DNA from: Pseudoips prasinana
Taxonomy: Eukaryota > Arthropoda > Insecta > Lepidoptera > Nolidae
Assembly (NCBI GenBank): GCA_951640165.1
Contig: OX621234.1
Span: 29,020,549 to 29,084,548 of the forward strand
Length of the DNA stretch: 64,000 nt
Direction: 5' to 3'
In this document: positions 42,403-53,272 of the stretch, one piece after another
How positions within the stretch are numbered: the first letter of the stretch is position 1
Layout of the letters: every line of letters begins with the position of its first letter
The notes under the pieces: model-generated
What the model was told of the DNA's origin: nothing
Seen by the model: only the letters and a program-made list of their open reading frames with translations
Databases searched by the model: none
Position numbers and translations under genes: made by a program

Positions 42403-43670
42403 GTTTACGTTTGTTTAATGTTTTCAATTACAAATTAAATTAAAATCGTCAATATTAAATTCGTTTCCAGTGTTACTATCTTCATTACGTTTCATTAAGT
42501 CATCATAAATGTTTCGAAATATATAACCCTGAGTGACAATTGACAATTTGACATGTCTTGTTTGACATTAATGTTTTCGTTTAAAACATTGGAATGCTTA
42601 GGCAAAGGAAACTACCTCGTCCGCCGTATAAGTGACATCACATCTTTTTTAGTATTTATTTTATTACTCAGAAATAAAGAAATAAAAAAATATAAAAAAA
42701 ATATATTTGAACTCAGGATACGAAAATAAAGAAATGGTATTTTTCTTTTAAGGTGGTGTCAGTTTTGAAATGTTGTCAATTATGAAGTATCGTGTAAAAA
42801 TAATGACATCTCAGTTTTATTTTGTAATTACATGCCAGTATTTTTATCTTAGCAGACTGAACACAGTCTTCTAAGTTTAAAAAGTATTTCTACTGTGTTC
42901 AGCTTTCTTAGTTATAAATAACATTTATTCGTTTTATATTCCGTGGATGCTTTCGACCAAACGAGAGTTGAAATATACTGTATTGCGAATTAAATAAAAA
43001 TTAAATAAATTGGAGAAAATTGGCGAGAATTTAAAGTGAATACAAATGAAAACCAAAGTTTATTTGTTTAGTAGTCTGTAGTTGAAACAAAGCAGTTTAT
43101 GAACCTTACTCAAAGTGAATTATTGCTCTACTCGTGTGTTTTAGATGTTTGTTGCAGAGTCACTTTCCGCTTTGTGCAAACTGCACGGTAAACGAGCATA
43201 CGGTGAATCTGATAGCTACCGCTCGCAATATCTGGGCATCTCGCACGCGTAGCTGAGCCATGTCCGCCGTCCTTGATGAACAATAGCGAGCTTACTCACA
43301 CGCAAGAACACAAACTTACCTTGTATACAAGTATGGGTACCGCTATACTATAACCTCTCTACTACTGCAGCGCTCTGATTTTTCAGGTTCATTCCCTGCT
43401 CAGCACAACTATTTGTGGACCCATGTGTGGGTGCGTTACAAGTCAAGTTTGTGTAGTCCAGCGCGATACAGACAATAATATTCCTAGCTCATAACCCTTA
43501 ATAACCCCAGCAGGGTTCAAATTTTTTTTTTAGTCATATTTTTCATTATTTTACTTTTGCGAATAGTAGTAAAATAATGCCTAATAAAAATACTGATCAC
43601 TAATTTTTGAACTAAAGGAGGTATTTATTGTGTTCGGGTTACTTGTATAAGTACTTACTTTTTGTGGATA
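42403..43670. other. no gene seen; decayed family E fragment on -
   Basis: At about 43172-43260 GTAAACGAGCATACGGTGAA and ATCTGATAGCTACCGCTC resemble family E reversed. The rest is AT-rich without recognised features. Confidence 0.35.
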
Positions 43671-43677
43671 GACGTCC

Positions 43678-43684
43678 TATAAAT
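43678..43684 (+). promoter_or_regulatory. possible TATA box
   Basis: TATAAAT 47 bases before the ATG of the small ORF at 43731; a second TATAAAC lies at 43706-43712. Chance occurrence in AT-rich DNA is a real alternative. Confidence 0.25.
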
Positions 43685-43730
43685 CCATCCCTGTCGCGGA
43701 AACTTTATAAACGTGCAATTTACCCACACA

Positions 43731-44003
43731 ATGCCCACCGAGACTCAGGACAGCTACATCATATGGATGACACAAATCGATGTCCTTGTACGTGGATCGA
43801 CCCGACGTACCAAGCTGACTACTGCGCCATACATCCAGTCATTCACTACGTTTCAATCTTTTGAGCACAATCGCATTACGTTAATCTTCGTCTTTATTGC
43901 GTTCCTAGTAATGGTGGTATGCGTGATGAAAATCTCCACTGACGTGGTGGCGTACATGCAGCCTTCTATTCATACACTTAAAAACATACTAAATAACAGT
44001 TAA
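43731..44003 (+). CDS. candidate small single-pass membrane protein, 90 residues
   Basis: The ORF starts at an ATG in an ACACAATGC context and runs to TAA. Residues 1-48 are polar and start MPTETQDSYIIWMTQIDVLV. Residues 49-68 form one strong membrane helix (ITLIFVFIAFLVMVVCVMKI). Residues 69-90 are a short tail. There is no signal peptide-like N-terminus, so it would be anchored by the internal helix. Codon use is more GC-rich and varied than in chance frames here. The frame is open from 43683, so it could also be a terminal exon, although the upstream splice site is not obvious. No AATAAA lies close downstream. It is followed at once by a LINE remnant. I recognise no family; it could be a real small gene or a lucky frame. 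Confidence 0.4.
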   Translation: MPTETQDSYIIWMTQIDVLVRGSTRRTKLTTAPYIQSFTTFQSFEHNRITLIFVFIAFLVMVVCVMKISTDVVAYMQPSIHTLKNILNNS

Positions 44004-44039
44004 CATCAACTGGGTTTTGTTTTCCGCACCCGTGGAAAA

Positions 44040-45180
44040 CAAAATGAACCGCTTATACAGGAATACTCCTGACGCAAAAATCCAGGAACATACAGAGCGA
44101 TTGATCTAACATCATTTCTGATCAAGTCTTTAGAAAGACGACGCACGCCACTTTTACTTACAAGTTCAACAAATGGCCGCTGTCACAGCCATAAGACAGA
44201 GCAAACTGGTGAATGATGTACGCGACATGTGATATAATCCCGAAAACTTTCGTTTGAGATAAAAACTGCACAATCCAAGTTCAAGAGGAAGCCAAGGACA
44301 GCTCCAGTATCTATGAAGTTCGGATATATAATAATAATAATATCTAGGTACAATGTCACACAGATTATCCTAGCCCCAAACTAAGCAAAGCTTGTACTAT
44401 GGGTACCAGGCAACGATTTACATACTTATATAGATAGATATACGGATGGATCTAAAACAAATAAAGGCACAGGAGCTGGTGTTTTCTCCAATCATCTGGA
44501 CATCAACATATCTACTACTCTGGGTAGCATAACACTATTTTCCAAGTAGAATGCTTGGGTATAATTAGAAATAAAGAAATATTCTTATTTTCGCAGCATA
44601 CGGGAAACGACTACAATCGAATTTAATAAATATTTATTTTGATCAGTAAGGAATCTCCTTACTAGCACGAAAAATGGCCTTGGGATAACAAGGGCACATT
44701 ATAGTGGATTCTAGGCCACAGTGGATTTCTTGTTCATGACACTGGGAACCAGCTGGCAAGGAAGGGCTCGAAAACCAAAAACAATAGTACCCTTTTTTTT
44801 TAATTTATTGTAAAAGTAAGGTATACACATTAAATTAATATTAGTATTCGCCAAACTGCATTACACAGTTTGTTGGCGAAGCCAACCAACTGAAAACATG
44901 GCTACGTAAGAAAATCTGTAACAGTAACTAAAATCATGTAGTTTACTTCATTTGAACAGAAATGATCTACGCACGGTGATAGGCATAATTACCGGCCGGT
45001 ACACACTAAACAAACAGCTCTTCGAGATTTGAATCACAGACAGCGCTCTGTACAGAGCATACAGAGAATACATTGAATTTCAAGAAACATACGCATCCTG
45101 CAATAGCTTTGCCTGCCAACAGGCAAAGTTCCTAAACGTTCAGAAACCTCTGCAGGAAGCTCTAAAAGGCTAGCTTTCGT
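44040..45180 (+). pseudogene. decayed non-LTR element with RNase H domain
   Basis: In order on +: a short RT trace (DLTSFLIK at about 44103), then at 44439-44560 YTDGSKTNKGTGAGVFSNH, the start of the RNase H domain with its catalytic Asp, then at about 44715-44775 GHSGFLVHDTGNQLARKGS, the end of that domain, then at about 44957-45060 NRNDLRTVIGIITGRYTLNK, the region after RNase H in R1-type and related LINEs. Stops and frameshifts are many and a SINE-1 piece (44333-44434) lies inside. An RNase H domain points to the R1/I/LOA group. Inactive. Confidence 0.65.
44333..44434 (-). mobile_element. SINE-1 3' half
   Basis: Reversed ATT tail (AATAATAATAATATC), then CCAAACTAAGCAAAGCTTGT and ACCAGGCAAC. 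Inserted in the LINE remnant just before the RNase H piece. Confidence 0.65.
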
Positions 45181-45849
45181 GGCCTCTTCGACTTGTGGTT
45201 AAAGATGAAATTATTTGTATGAAACATGTGTAGTACAGGATGTTACATACAGACATAGTATGTGGGTCTAACATGACCATATGAAGTCTCCAAACAGGAT
45301 CATAATGTATACATGGCAAACAAAGTAGGTACTTAACAAGTATAAAAGATTAAAAATCCGTAAATTTATACAACTTAATATAATGTATGTAATCAATAGA
45401 AATTATAATATTTAAGGCGAATCCCAATTAAAATTAATCAGTCAAAAATCTGTCACGTTAAGCTTTCGTAGAAAGCATTAATTTCGTTTAATATAGGTAT
45501 ATTCAAACATAAATTGTCGGGGAAATAAGACTTGGTAGCGTTAGAGTAGAGTAGAGTCGTATTAAAAACCTTAAATAACCATTTTCTAAATGACTTGAAA
45601 AATAAGCCATTTTAATGATTTTTATTATAACTCTGTATGATCAAATATAAATTCACAGATCTTAAGATCTGTGAATTTATTAAGAGAAAGTAATATTACG
45701 ATCCATGTTCTCATTTTAAAATCCATGTGAATATTATATTTTATTTAGTCATCCTATCATATAGATTGTCAGATTACAGACAGTAAAATGGTCTGCATTA
45801 TTAGCGATGATTTAGATTCCCATTATAGATGAAAAGCAACTCTCTCATC
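45181..45849. other. no gene seen; perfect palindrome inside
   Basis: AT-rich. A 34-bp perfect palindrome lies at 45647-45680. Confidence 0.4.
45647..45680. repeat. 34-bp perfect palindrome without loop
   Basis: ATAAATTCACAGATCTT followed directly by its reverse complement. With no spacer it can form a tight cruciform. Confidence 0.9.
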
Positions 45850-45925
45850 TTATATCATATCCGCCGAAAGAGCAACGCCCAAAGATCTCCACAGTTGCCG
45901 GTCTTGCGCTACCCATCCAGAGGCT
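45850..45925 (-). mobile_element. RTE-type LINE 3' fragment
   Basis: CATATCCGCCGAAAGAG, then CCCAAAGATCTCCACAGTTG and CCGGTCTTGCGCTACCCATC. An internal deletion removed the GTCCACTGCTGGACAAAGG part. Confidence 0.65.
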
Positions 45926-46074
45926 TCCCCTTTATATACCCGCAATATAATAATTGAAAAAGAATAATGTTAGCATTTAAAAGAGATTATTTAATTTTCA
46001 TGAACATTCCGTTTACTACCGTAAGTCTCATCTAAGCAAAACGTCAAACCTGTTTTCTCTATATTTCCCTTTCA

Positions 46075-46480
46075 ATCATCATCATCATCATATCAGCCGA
46101 AAGACGTCCACTGCTGGACAAAGGCCTCCGCCAAAGATCTCTACAATTGCCGGTCTTGCGCTATCCGCATCCAGCGATTTCCAGCGACCCGCACAAGATC
46201 ATCGGTCCATCTTCCGGTTCGTGGTCGCCACTCGAGAAACTTTCTGCCCCAGCGGCCGTCGGCTCTACGAGCTATGTGCCCTGCCCACTGCCACTTCAGC
46301 TCGGCAATTCTTACGGCTATGTCGGTCGCTTTGGTTCGCCTGCGGATCTCAACATTTCTGATTCGATCTCGCAGGGAAACTCCAAGCATAGCCCCTTCCA
46401 TTGCTCTTTGAGTGACCTTGAGCCGCCTGATAAGGCCCATAGTGAGCAACCACGTCTCCGTCCCTTTCAATGTGTTATGA
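46075..46480 (-). pseudogene. RTE-type LINE reverse transcriptase C-terminus
   Basis: Read on -: MGLIRRLKVTQRAMEGAMLG, VSLRDRIRNVEIRRRTK, WQWAGHIARRADGRWGRK, VRVAGNRWMRIAQDRQL, then a stop where the family has Trp (46138-46140), followed by RSLAEAFVQQWTSFG, stop (46093-46095) and a reversed ATG/ATC tail. Compared with the 59.9 kb copy it lacks about 11 residues after RPRTG (RRSVGRPPT...), an in-frame deletion. It is the C-terminal part of the endonuclease-RT protein of an RTE element; 5' truncated and dead. Confidence 0.85.
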
Positions 46481-46532
46481 GAAATCTTATAACCAATTTA
46501 ACAACCAACTTCAAATAGTTAATATGTTGGGA

Positions 46533-46900
46533 CAACTAACTCACTGCCATCTGATCCCAAACTAGGCAGTGCCAGTACGATGGCATCCAGACAATTGATA
46601 AACATACCTATATATTTCTAAATACAAAATACAGAACAAATAATAATAAATATAATAATAAATTCATTTATTTTTCTCATCACTAACTTAACACATTATA
46701 CTAAATATTAAGGAACGAATTCATAATACATGGTGCCTGATTTAGGTTTAGAAAAAAACCTGTATTACCGGTCACCAGGACCCTCCCGCTGATGAAGAAA
46801 TGATCTTATATCAATGATAGTTCATCACACAAACACACACGATCTCTCACTTAGCAGTTAGGGGCACTAACCACTACCAACGGACCAGTCGAAGTTATCG
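46533..46900 (-). mobile_element. SINE-1, full length but expanded or interrupted
   Basis: The 3' body lies at 46533-46660 (reversed: GGACAACTAACTCACTGCCA, CCAAACTAGGCAGTGCCAG, AATAATAAAT). The tRNA-like head lies at about 46810-46900 (CTTAGCAGTTAGGGGCACTA, then CCACTACCAACGGACCAGTC). About 150 bp of other sequence separates them. Confidence 0.6.
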
Positions 46901-47592
46901 TAGTAGTTTTGATTTAAGAGTGGGTAAATGTACGCCAAATTTCAAAGTACGCTCACTAATTTCAGTTTTACGTAGAAAAGCCGTCCAGGCTTCTCATTAG
47001 CACAGGAATTTAATGTAGCCAACGGCGACGAGGAAAACTCAGAGGAAATTAAGTTTTGCTGTCTTTATTTGTTATACTGCTTCCTAATAAGTACAGCTGG
47101 CGTCTACATGTGAATGAGACACGTTTATTTTTTCAAAGCCATCTTCATTAATAAGGACTTCTTGCATCCAAGACTTCATTAATAAGGACACTAACAAGTT
47201 CCTTGTTAACATAAGGGTATAATGAGCCGCTTGTTAATGGAATTAAATAGACGTTCAGTGTAGAAAAATGAAGTATCTTCCAGATATTAGCGGCAAGTGC
47301 TGGTATACAGACCGCAACACGACCTAACACAGTCCGATTTAGTCGATGATTTTAAACCGGCTACAAAGGGAGGATGAGATTAGGATCTTATTTCATTGGT
47401 ATTTATTTTCATGTGTGCACATAGATTGTCCTAGCAATTTTGAACCGATTTTATATAGTACCATATAAATCTCAAACGGAGTATAATCTTAATATTTATA
47501 AGGACATTAACAATTGAATTCGGTGAATTAGTTTAAAATAGGCAATCGGCAATCAAGTTAGTTTTAATTGCCTTGAACTTGAATTCAACTGA
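46901..47592. other. no gene seen
   Basis: A TTCATTAATAAGGAC motif is repeated at 47145-47195. Nothing else recognised. Confidence 0.35.
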
Positions 47593-47990
47593 ACAAATCT
47601 TAGTGTGATGAGCATGATTATTTGTTCGGGATCTGGCTGTAATTTATCCATAATATATGTTTTATTTCCTACTAGCTGTGCCCCGCGGTTTTACCCGCGT
47701 TAAACTTTATAAAATATGGCCTATGTGTTATCCTAACTATAAAAATTAGCCTATGTTCTTTCTCAGGGTCTAGACCATCTGTATAGGTACCAAATTTCAT
47801 TCAAATCCGTTCAGTAGTTTTGGCGTGAAAGAGTAACAGACAGACAGACAGACAGAGTTACTTTCGCATTTATAATATTAGTTAGGAAGTATGTTTATTA
47901 GTTATTTGGTTGACTATATATAGTACCGGCTCTGCCTAGTTAGGGAGCAGATGGCAGTGTGTTAGTTGTCCCAAGATAATTATTTATTTG
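47593..47990 (+). mobile_element. SINE-1 split by another element
   Basis: The left part (TTAGTGTGATGAGCATGATT, CTGTAATTTATCCATAATAT) and right part (AAGTATGTTTATTAGTTATT, GTACCGGCTCTGCCTAGTTA, GTTGTCCCAAGATAATTATT) are continuous in other copies. Here they are separated by the ACTAGCTGTGCC repeat (47671-47884). It abuts another SINE-1 at 47992. Confidence 0.75.
47671..47884 (+). repeat. ACTAGCTGTGCC repeat, copy 3, nested in SINE-1
   Basis: Full copy: ACTAGCTGTGCCCCGCGGTT to TTTCGCATTTATAATATTAG. Outer bases TTCCTACTAG and TTAGTTAGGAA form a weak inverted pair. The nested position fixes the limits of the element. Confidence 0.8.
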
Positions 47991-47991
47991 T

Positions 47992-48150
47992 TTGTCGTGG
48001 GTTCGATCCACACCTAGGACAAATATTTGTGTAATGAGCCCGATTATTTGTTGTGTCTGGGTACACCCATTTATCTATAATATATATATGTTTTTAGAAT
48101 TATTTAAGAATGTTTATCAGTTGTCTAGATACCATACATATTACGAGTTA
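47992..48150 (+). mobile_element. SINE-1, 5' truncated within the B box
   Basis: Starts GTCGTGGGTTCGATCCACAC, continues GTAATGAGCCCGATTATTTG, ATATATATATGTTTTTAGAA and GTTTATCAGTTGTCTAGATA. Confidence 0.75.
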
Positions 48151-48756
48151 TCCACGTTGCGTAGAATTCGCTACGCTCATTTTATAACCACTATGGGTCT
48201 CAATTTTATCGTAATTTTGTAATTTCGTAACTAGCTAACACTAATCTGCAATGCCGACGAAATGGGCAAATTTGAAAATTAACGTGCGGTGTGTGAAATA
48301 ATAGAACGGATGGGAGGATACATTGCCTTACAGGTTAGTTGTGATCGTTTCTCAGTTTGTTTGTTGTGGTATCAATTATTATTCTTTTCAAACTCAACTA
48401 CTTTTGGTTACTTGATACGGTATGTTATTGTAGTTAAATACAATAATTATAATTATTAATAGTTTCTGAGCTCATAGTTTCAATTTCAGCACGCGGTTAT
48501 TTTAAGATAGAAACCGCCAATGTGGTTTCTTATGAGTTCTGGCGCCTCCATGCTGCAAGGGAACGTTTAACCATCGATAGCTAGACAACAGTCATTGAAA
48601 CATATCAAAAGCGTATTGGGCGGCAAATGTTTCACACAAGAAGTATTGTAGAGGATCGTGGTTATCTAAGCATTTTATGTCATTATATCCGCACGAGGGC
48701 GCTGTAGTATAAAACTAGATAACAAATTTTTGTTGCTATCTAAAAATAAATAAAAA
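48151..48756. other. no gene recognised; possible 5' splice site
   Basis: At 48336-48343 CAG|GTTAGT fits a splice donor after a short ATG-open stretch, but its phase does not match the exon at 52.9 kb. The 48.49-48.66 kb part is GC-richer than its surroundings. No firm exon. Confidence 0.25.
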
Positions 48757-48962
48757 ATTAAAAAAGGTTTTTATTCACGTAGACTTTAAAAAAGCGCTTG
48801 TAAATAGTCAGAACATGTTCGCAGTAATATATAATTAATTTATAATTATTTCTAGGTACATATAGATATTTAGGTACACGGATTGTCGGAAATAATTTAC
48901 AATAAGATTTATTTTATAATAGTAACGATATTTAGCTAACTTAAATTAAGTTATTGTCAAGG
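48757..48962 (-). repeat. LINE-like 3' end, family F, copy 2
   Basis: AAAAGGTTTTTATTCACGTA, AAAAAAGCGCTTGTAAATAG, TCAGAACATGTTCG and a TTAAGTTATTGTCAAGG end: reverse complement of 37922-38118. Confidence 0.6.
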
Positions 48963-50211
48963 TAACTAGTCAATGAATGGTATTACTTGGAAAATTAGTG
49001 GGTGTAAAATATATGATATATGTTTTAATTCAAAATATACTCTATCAATAAACCTTATCGGATTTAACGAAAATTGGCATGCAAGTTGGTTACCTATACT
49101 TATTACTAGAATGCTCCGAAATATAATAATTTATTTCTGTCCCGATCCAGAGTAAAGATTTTCAGTAAATCATTTGCAAACAGTGGGAGGTACGGCCACT
49201 TTGCCTACAAGATAATATCAGGAGCTTGAACTACATGAATAATTGAATAGCTGGATCGAAAGACTTGGAGCAGAGATTGATTTTAGGTTTATAATTTAGA
49301 GATGAGATACGATAAGTAGAAATGAGACCAATAATACGGATCAATAGCTTTGTAGTCCAAAATAACAACGATACGAACCGAAACTTTCTAACTTACTATT
49401 ACAGGGGTTTTCTTGCAACCACATTTTTTTTATTATAAGCAGCCGTTTAATTTTGCAACTATTTAGATAGATCTCCGAATTCTTGAAAACTGTTTTGGCA
49501 AAAGTCTATTGCCCTTTTGTCAAAACGGTCTAACTTGACATGTATTCGTACTGAAGCTAAACTAGTATAAGATAGGAGGGCAAATCATTCCATGAATTGG
49601 ATTTCCTATAAATCTCTTGCGAACTGACTGCGATCTCTAGTCCAACTAAAGCTTGTCCGGAAGACGTCGTTTATAGTGATAAGATCGCATATTGTACCAT
49701 GTACATAGTGATCTTGTATTCTGTAAACTAAGTTCAATGTGCTATTAAGTATATGTTTTCTTAATATAATGTTTTGTAAGTTTAGAGTATTATAAAACTA
49801 ATAATTTTCTAAATACGTCTTCTAGGTGGTAAGTTAACATAATAATGTTTGCCACTAGGCAAATAAATACAGTCTACGCAACTCAAAAATATGCACATCC
49901 TTTGAACATGAAATAAGTTAGGATATGTAATACCGTGTGTACCATGTTTGAGCAAATAAGTATTTGATTTCAATAATGTCTGCCATATCTACTTTGTATA
50001 GGAGCTATTCATACAAAGTAGATACGGTAGAAGAGTTCGAATTTAAAGTGAAAAGGTTTACGTATTTTAACGACTGATATTTACGTAACCTAACCGTCAA
50101 AATATGTATATCGGAATTGAGTTGTAACTTTTTGTCTATGAACGATTTCAAACATAGCTAAGAATCATCTTGATCACATAGGCTCCATAAGCAGGAAATC
50201 ACATTAGGACC
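48963..50211. other. no gene seen; 14-bp inverted repeat
   Basis: An inverted repeat with TATCTACTTTGTAT arms lies at 49986-49999 and 50011-50024. The start of the window and 50082-50100 share ACCTAACCGTCA, too short to interpret. No coding signal. Confidence 0.35.
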
Positions 50212-50735
50212 GGCTGATATTATTTTACACACGGCCATCTGATCCCAAAATAAGCAGAATTACATATACTACTTTTCTTTTGTAAACATATCAACCATAT
50301 AAATATTAATAAATTTTTAAATTGGGAATAATGATTACGATCTAAGTTTTGTTGTTATCACTGTATCACCTACCTTAACAAACACCTTTTAAATCTCCGT
50401 ACGCACGACTGATTGTGACCTATTTGTAGGGATTGGACCATTTTGGGTTGAATGCAGTTTCTCAAATTACCCTGTTTTTATATTTTGTAATAGTCTAAGT
50501 TATCAAATTCTCTACACCGAGCCGATATATGAAAAAGTATGTACTTTAAAGTTATATTGTAATCTTTTGAGAAAATAAATGTCTTAAACCATTAAAAATA
50601 CATACTTATATTGATAATTACACCCAGACTCAGGACAAAAAGCCATGTTCATGCACACAAATATCTGTCCTGGCTGGGAATCGAACCCACAACCTGCGGC
50701 GTGCCAACCATGCCAACTGGCCCGTCAGATGAACA
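50212..50735 (-). mobile_element. SINE-1, full length, interrupted
   Basis: 3' end at 50212-50310 (reversed CACGGCCATCTGATCCCAAA). The head lies at 50600-50735 (reversed GGGTTCGATTCCC B box, GCCAGTTGGCATGG A box). About 290 bp of unrelated DNA lies between. GTTCATGCACACAAATATCT marks the same head form as 7.6 and 55.2 kb. Confidence 0.7.
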
Positions 50736-51104
50736 GAATTTATTATTTTAATGGCATAGCTACGAAATATGTTAACACCTTCAACAATAGGTTGACCTAT
50801 TCGTAAAGTAAGTATAGTAAATATTTTTAAGTATCTAAATTGAAGTTTGTCTAATTTAGTCTTGCTGAGATGATGGGGGGCATTACTCTGATCTGAATTA
50901 TGATTGGCTTAAGACGCTGAAAACCACAACTGTTTTACGTTTCGCAAGTTTCAGCTAATATTGTCTACTCACTATACCTTAGTGAAAGAAACATGCCTAA
51001 TATAACAATATACAAAATAAAAATTTTAATAGAAGAATGCAGACCAAGACTTTCATTTTGAACCTAACCTTGTGTGTTGGTTAGGTTAGGTAGGTTAGGC
51101 ACAG

Positions 51105-51215
51105 GCCGAATAATCGTGGTCATCACATAAAGATTACTCCTGGGTGGCAATCGAAACTCTGGTTAGCAGTCAGGGTAACTAACTACTAGACCAATGAAAC
51201 TTGACAAATATGGAC
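51105..51215 (-). mobile_element. SINE-1 head
   Basis: Reversed: CAATCGAAACTCTGGTTAGC, AGTCAGGGTAACTAAC and AGACCAATGAAACTT. The B box is partly lost. Confidence 0.6.
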
Positions 51216-51582
51216 TCCAATCTATCTTACATAACCCATATACTACCAGCATCAGCATAGGAGATATTACTGATATTTTGTCCAAATAATTAAACATTTG
51301 CCATTTAAACAATAAAAGTGCATCATGTATTAGAGCTTTGCATTATAATTCATGTGACAACGTTTGTACAGTAAAACAGAACAGTCATCAGTCAATTGCC
51401 ATTCATTGATTGCGTTATATCATTGATTGCTCGTGATCCCCGGAAGGGTGTTCAACATTTTCCGTTTCATGTCGTTCGTGCGGGAAATCAGACAAGAGTA
51501 ATACGTAGCTATTTGTGATAGATATAAAACCTATGCCATGATTTATATCTACATTGTACATGTAACGCACATGATACGAGAA

Positions 51583-51760
51583 AACCGGCCAAGTGCGAGT
51601 GGGATGTATGTCGGTCATCCAAAAATAAAAATGGATCAAATTGAGATTCTTGTAAAGGGCCCTATTTTTATTGTTGGACATTATAGTGCTAATAGAAATA
51701 CTCACTCAAAATCTCTAGTGTCGACTTAATACGGATCATGAGATACGTTTTCATGCATGC
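51583..51760 (+). mobile_element. CCGGCCAAG-family element, decayed
   Basis: Starts AAAACCGGCCAAGTGCGAGT, then TTTATTGTTGGACATTATAG, then CGGATCATGAGATACG, which resembles the ACGGTTCATGAGATACAG block of the short form. No tail. Confidence 0.5.
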
Positions 51761-52714
51761 ATCGCTCCATAATAGGTATTTTCTTCATTTTGCCCCGGTA
51801 TTTATACACTAGCCTTTGGTACGCGTTATTACATTTTACATTGCACATGCAACATAAGTAGACTATGTTCGTCCTTTAATCTACATCCGCTTTTAAAATA
51901 TTACGTTGTCATTTCCTGGTACATAACCTGGAATCTGATCGCAGAGCGCCATCTACGGGATTTTATTGTATATTCAAAATATCCAGGCATTCTACACTAA
52001 AAAACAAATTCCTCTTTGTAGCACTACCTATTGGACTTGTAACCCAACCAATTAGATATTTGAAACCTATCATTGATAGTATCTACTACAGCGACGCGTA
52101 GCGGAAATTCAAAAGCCATTGATTGCACATCGTGTGAAAACTATTTCCAAAGGGCCATAATCTACGAAAGAAAAGATCGATAAGAAGAGAAATCTCGCTT
52201 GAAAAAATATAGCAATTATAATATTGTTACATTCTTATTAAGGTGCATAAAAAACAAACATTTTTAAGTTAAGTAGATTAGTTTATAACTGTGAGCAAAC
52301 ACATGAAAATGTGCAATACTAGTAGTCCACAAAGCGAAACGAGAAATTAATTTTCCTACAACCAAACATCCAAAAGTTTAATTAAAATATAATTGTAAAA
52401 TTATGAGTTTTACTCATGTTCATTGTTTAAATTAATATGAAAGCGAGTACGTGGTTGTAGCGACGGTGAGATATTTGGAAAGATATTCGGCTGTATAACG
52501 GTCAACTATAAAATAACTCCAAAGCCAAAAGCGACGTAAATTGATTTATATTATGTATACTGGATTTAAATATTGAATCCGGGAGGAATTCTATTCTTCG
52601 CATTACTTATGGCAGACATCCTTCGATATTGAGTTTAAAATTAATATTTCTTGTTAATCTCACCTAACTTTACTATTTAATCTAAGATGTTATAAAAAAA
52701 TCGATCATATTATA
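51761..52714. other. no gene seen
   Basis: AT-rich DNA upstream of the exon at 52.9 kb, probably intron. No upstream exon with the required phase was identified. Confidence 0.35.
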
Positions 52715-52845
52715 ATAATATCTTACGACGTTATTCACACACGGTCATCTGATCCCAAACTAAGCAGAGCTTGTACTATGGAAACCAGATAACTGATATC
52801 CTACATATATTACTTTTCTTTTGTAAATACATACTTATATATCGA
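52715..52845 (-). mobile_element. SINE-1 3' half
   Basis: Reversed tail TAATAATATCTTACGACGTT, then CACACGGTCATCTGATCCCA, AAGCAGAGCTTGTACTATGG, CCAGATAACTGATATCC. It ends about 60 bp before a host exon. Confidence 0.75.
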
Positions 52846-52902
52846 AATTACTTATATTAGAAAAAACGTAAGATGAAATAAATAAAGCTTTTTTTGTTAC
52901 AG

Positions 52903-52976
52903 GAAACATCGGCCGCGAAGAAGATCTCGACTTAAAAGCCTTAGCAGTTATGCGCAAGCCTGTTAATCAGCATGAG
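52903..52976 (+). CDS. host gene exon A (partial gene, unidentified)
   Basis: A 74-base exon between a pyrimidine-rich acceptor (TTTTTTTGTTACAG) and a donor GAG|GTATGT, both close to consensus. Read with two leading bases completing a codon, it encodes NIGREEDLDLKALAVM, then RKPVNQHE, with no stop; the other two frames have stops. It ends in phase 0, which matches the phase-0 start of the exon at 55748. The sequence is more GC-rich than the flanks. I do not recognise the protein. SINE-1 lies just upstream, inside the preceding intron. Confidence 0.7.
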
Positions 52977-53272
52977 GTATGTATGACGTATACATTGTAT
53001 ATAATACTAATATATTTTATATCGTTAAACTGAAGCTCCATCTATCCAGGAAATTATATAATTTGTTGAATATAATTTTGCAAAATACGTGAAATATCTA
53101 TTGTTCCGGATAGTAATGCCAAACGCTCTAAATAAGCTTCTTATTTTTTCATATTTCCTTCGTTCATGTTATATATAAATTTCGGGTTTTAACTGGACTA
53201 ATCCTTATTTTATTCTGGTGACTTCTACACCAAGTTGCATTGCTAATACACGCTGGGTAATATGAGGGTAGA

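Noticed and set aside
46147..46518. 123-codon frame on +
   Set aside because: Shadow of the RTE reverse transcriptase fragment on -; the same shadow occurs at 59974-60354.
48336..48343. Splice donor CAG|GTTAGT as the upstream exon of the host gene
   Set aside because: The phase does not fit exon A and the upstream open stretch is only eight codons; non-coding exon remains possible but unsupported.
51080..51102. Telomere-like TTAGG repeats (GGTTAGGTTAGGTAGGTTAGG)
   Set aside because: Only three or four units and imperfect; far too short to be a telomere relic with confidence.
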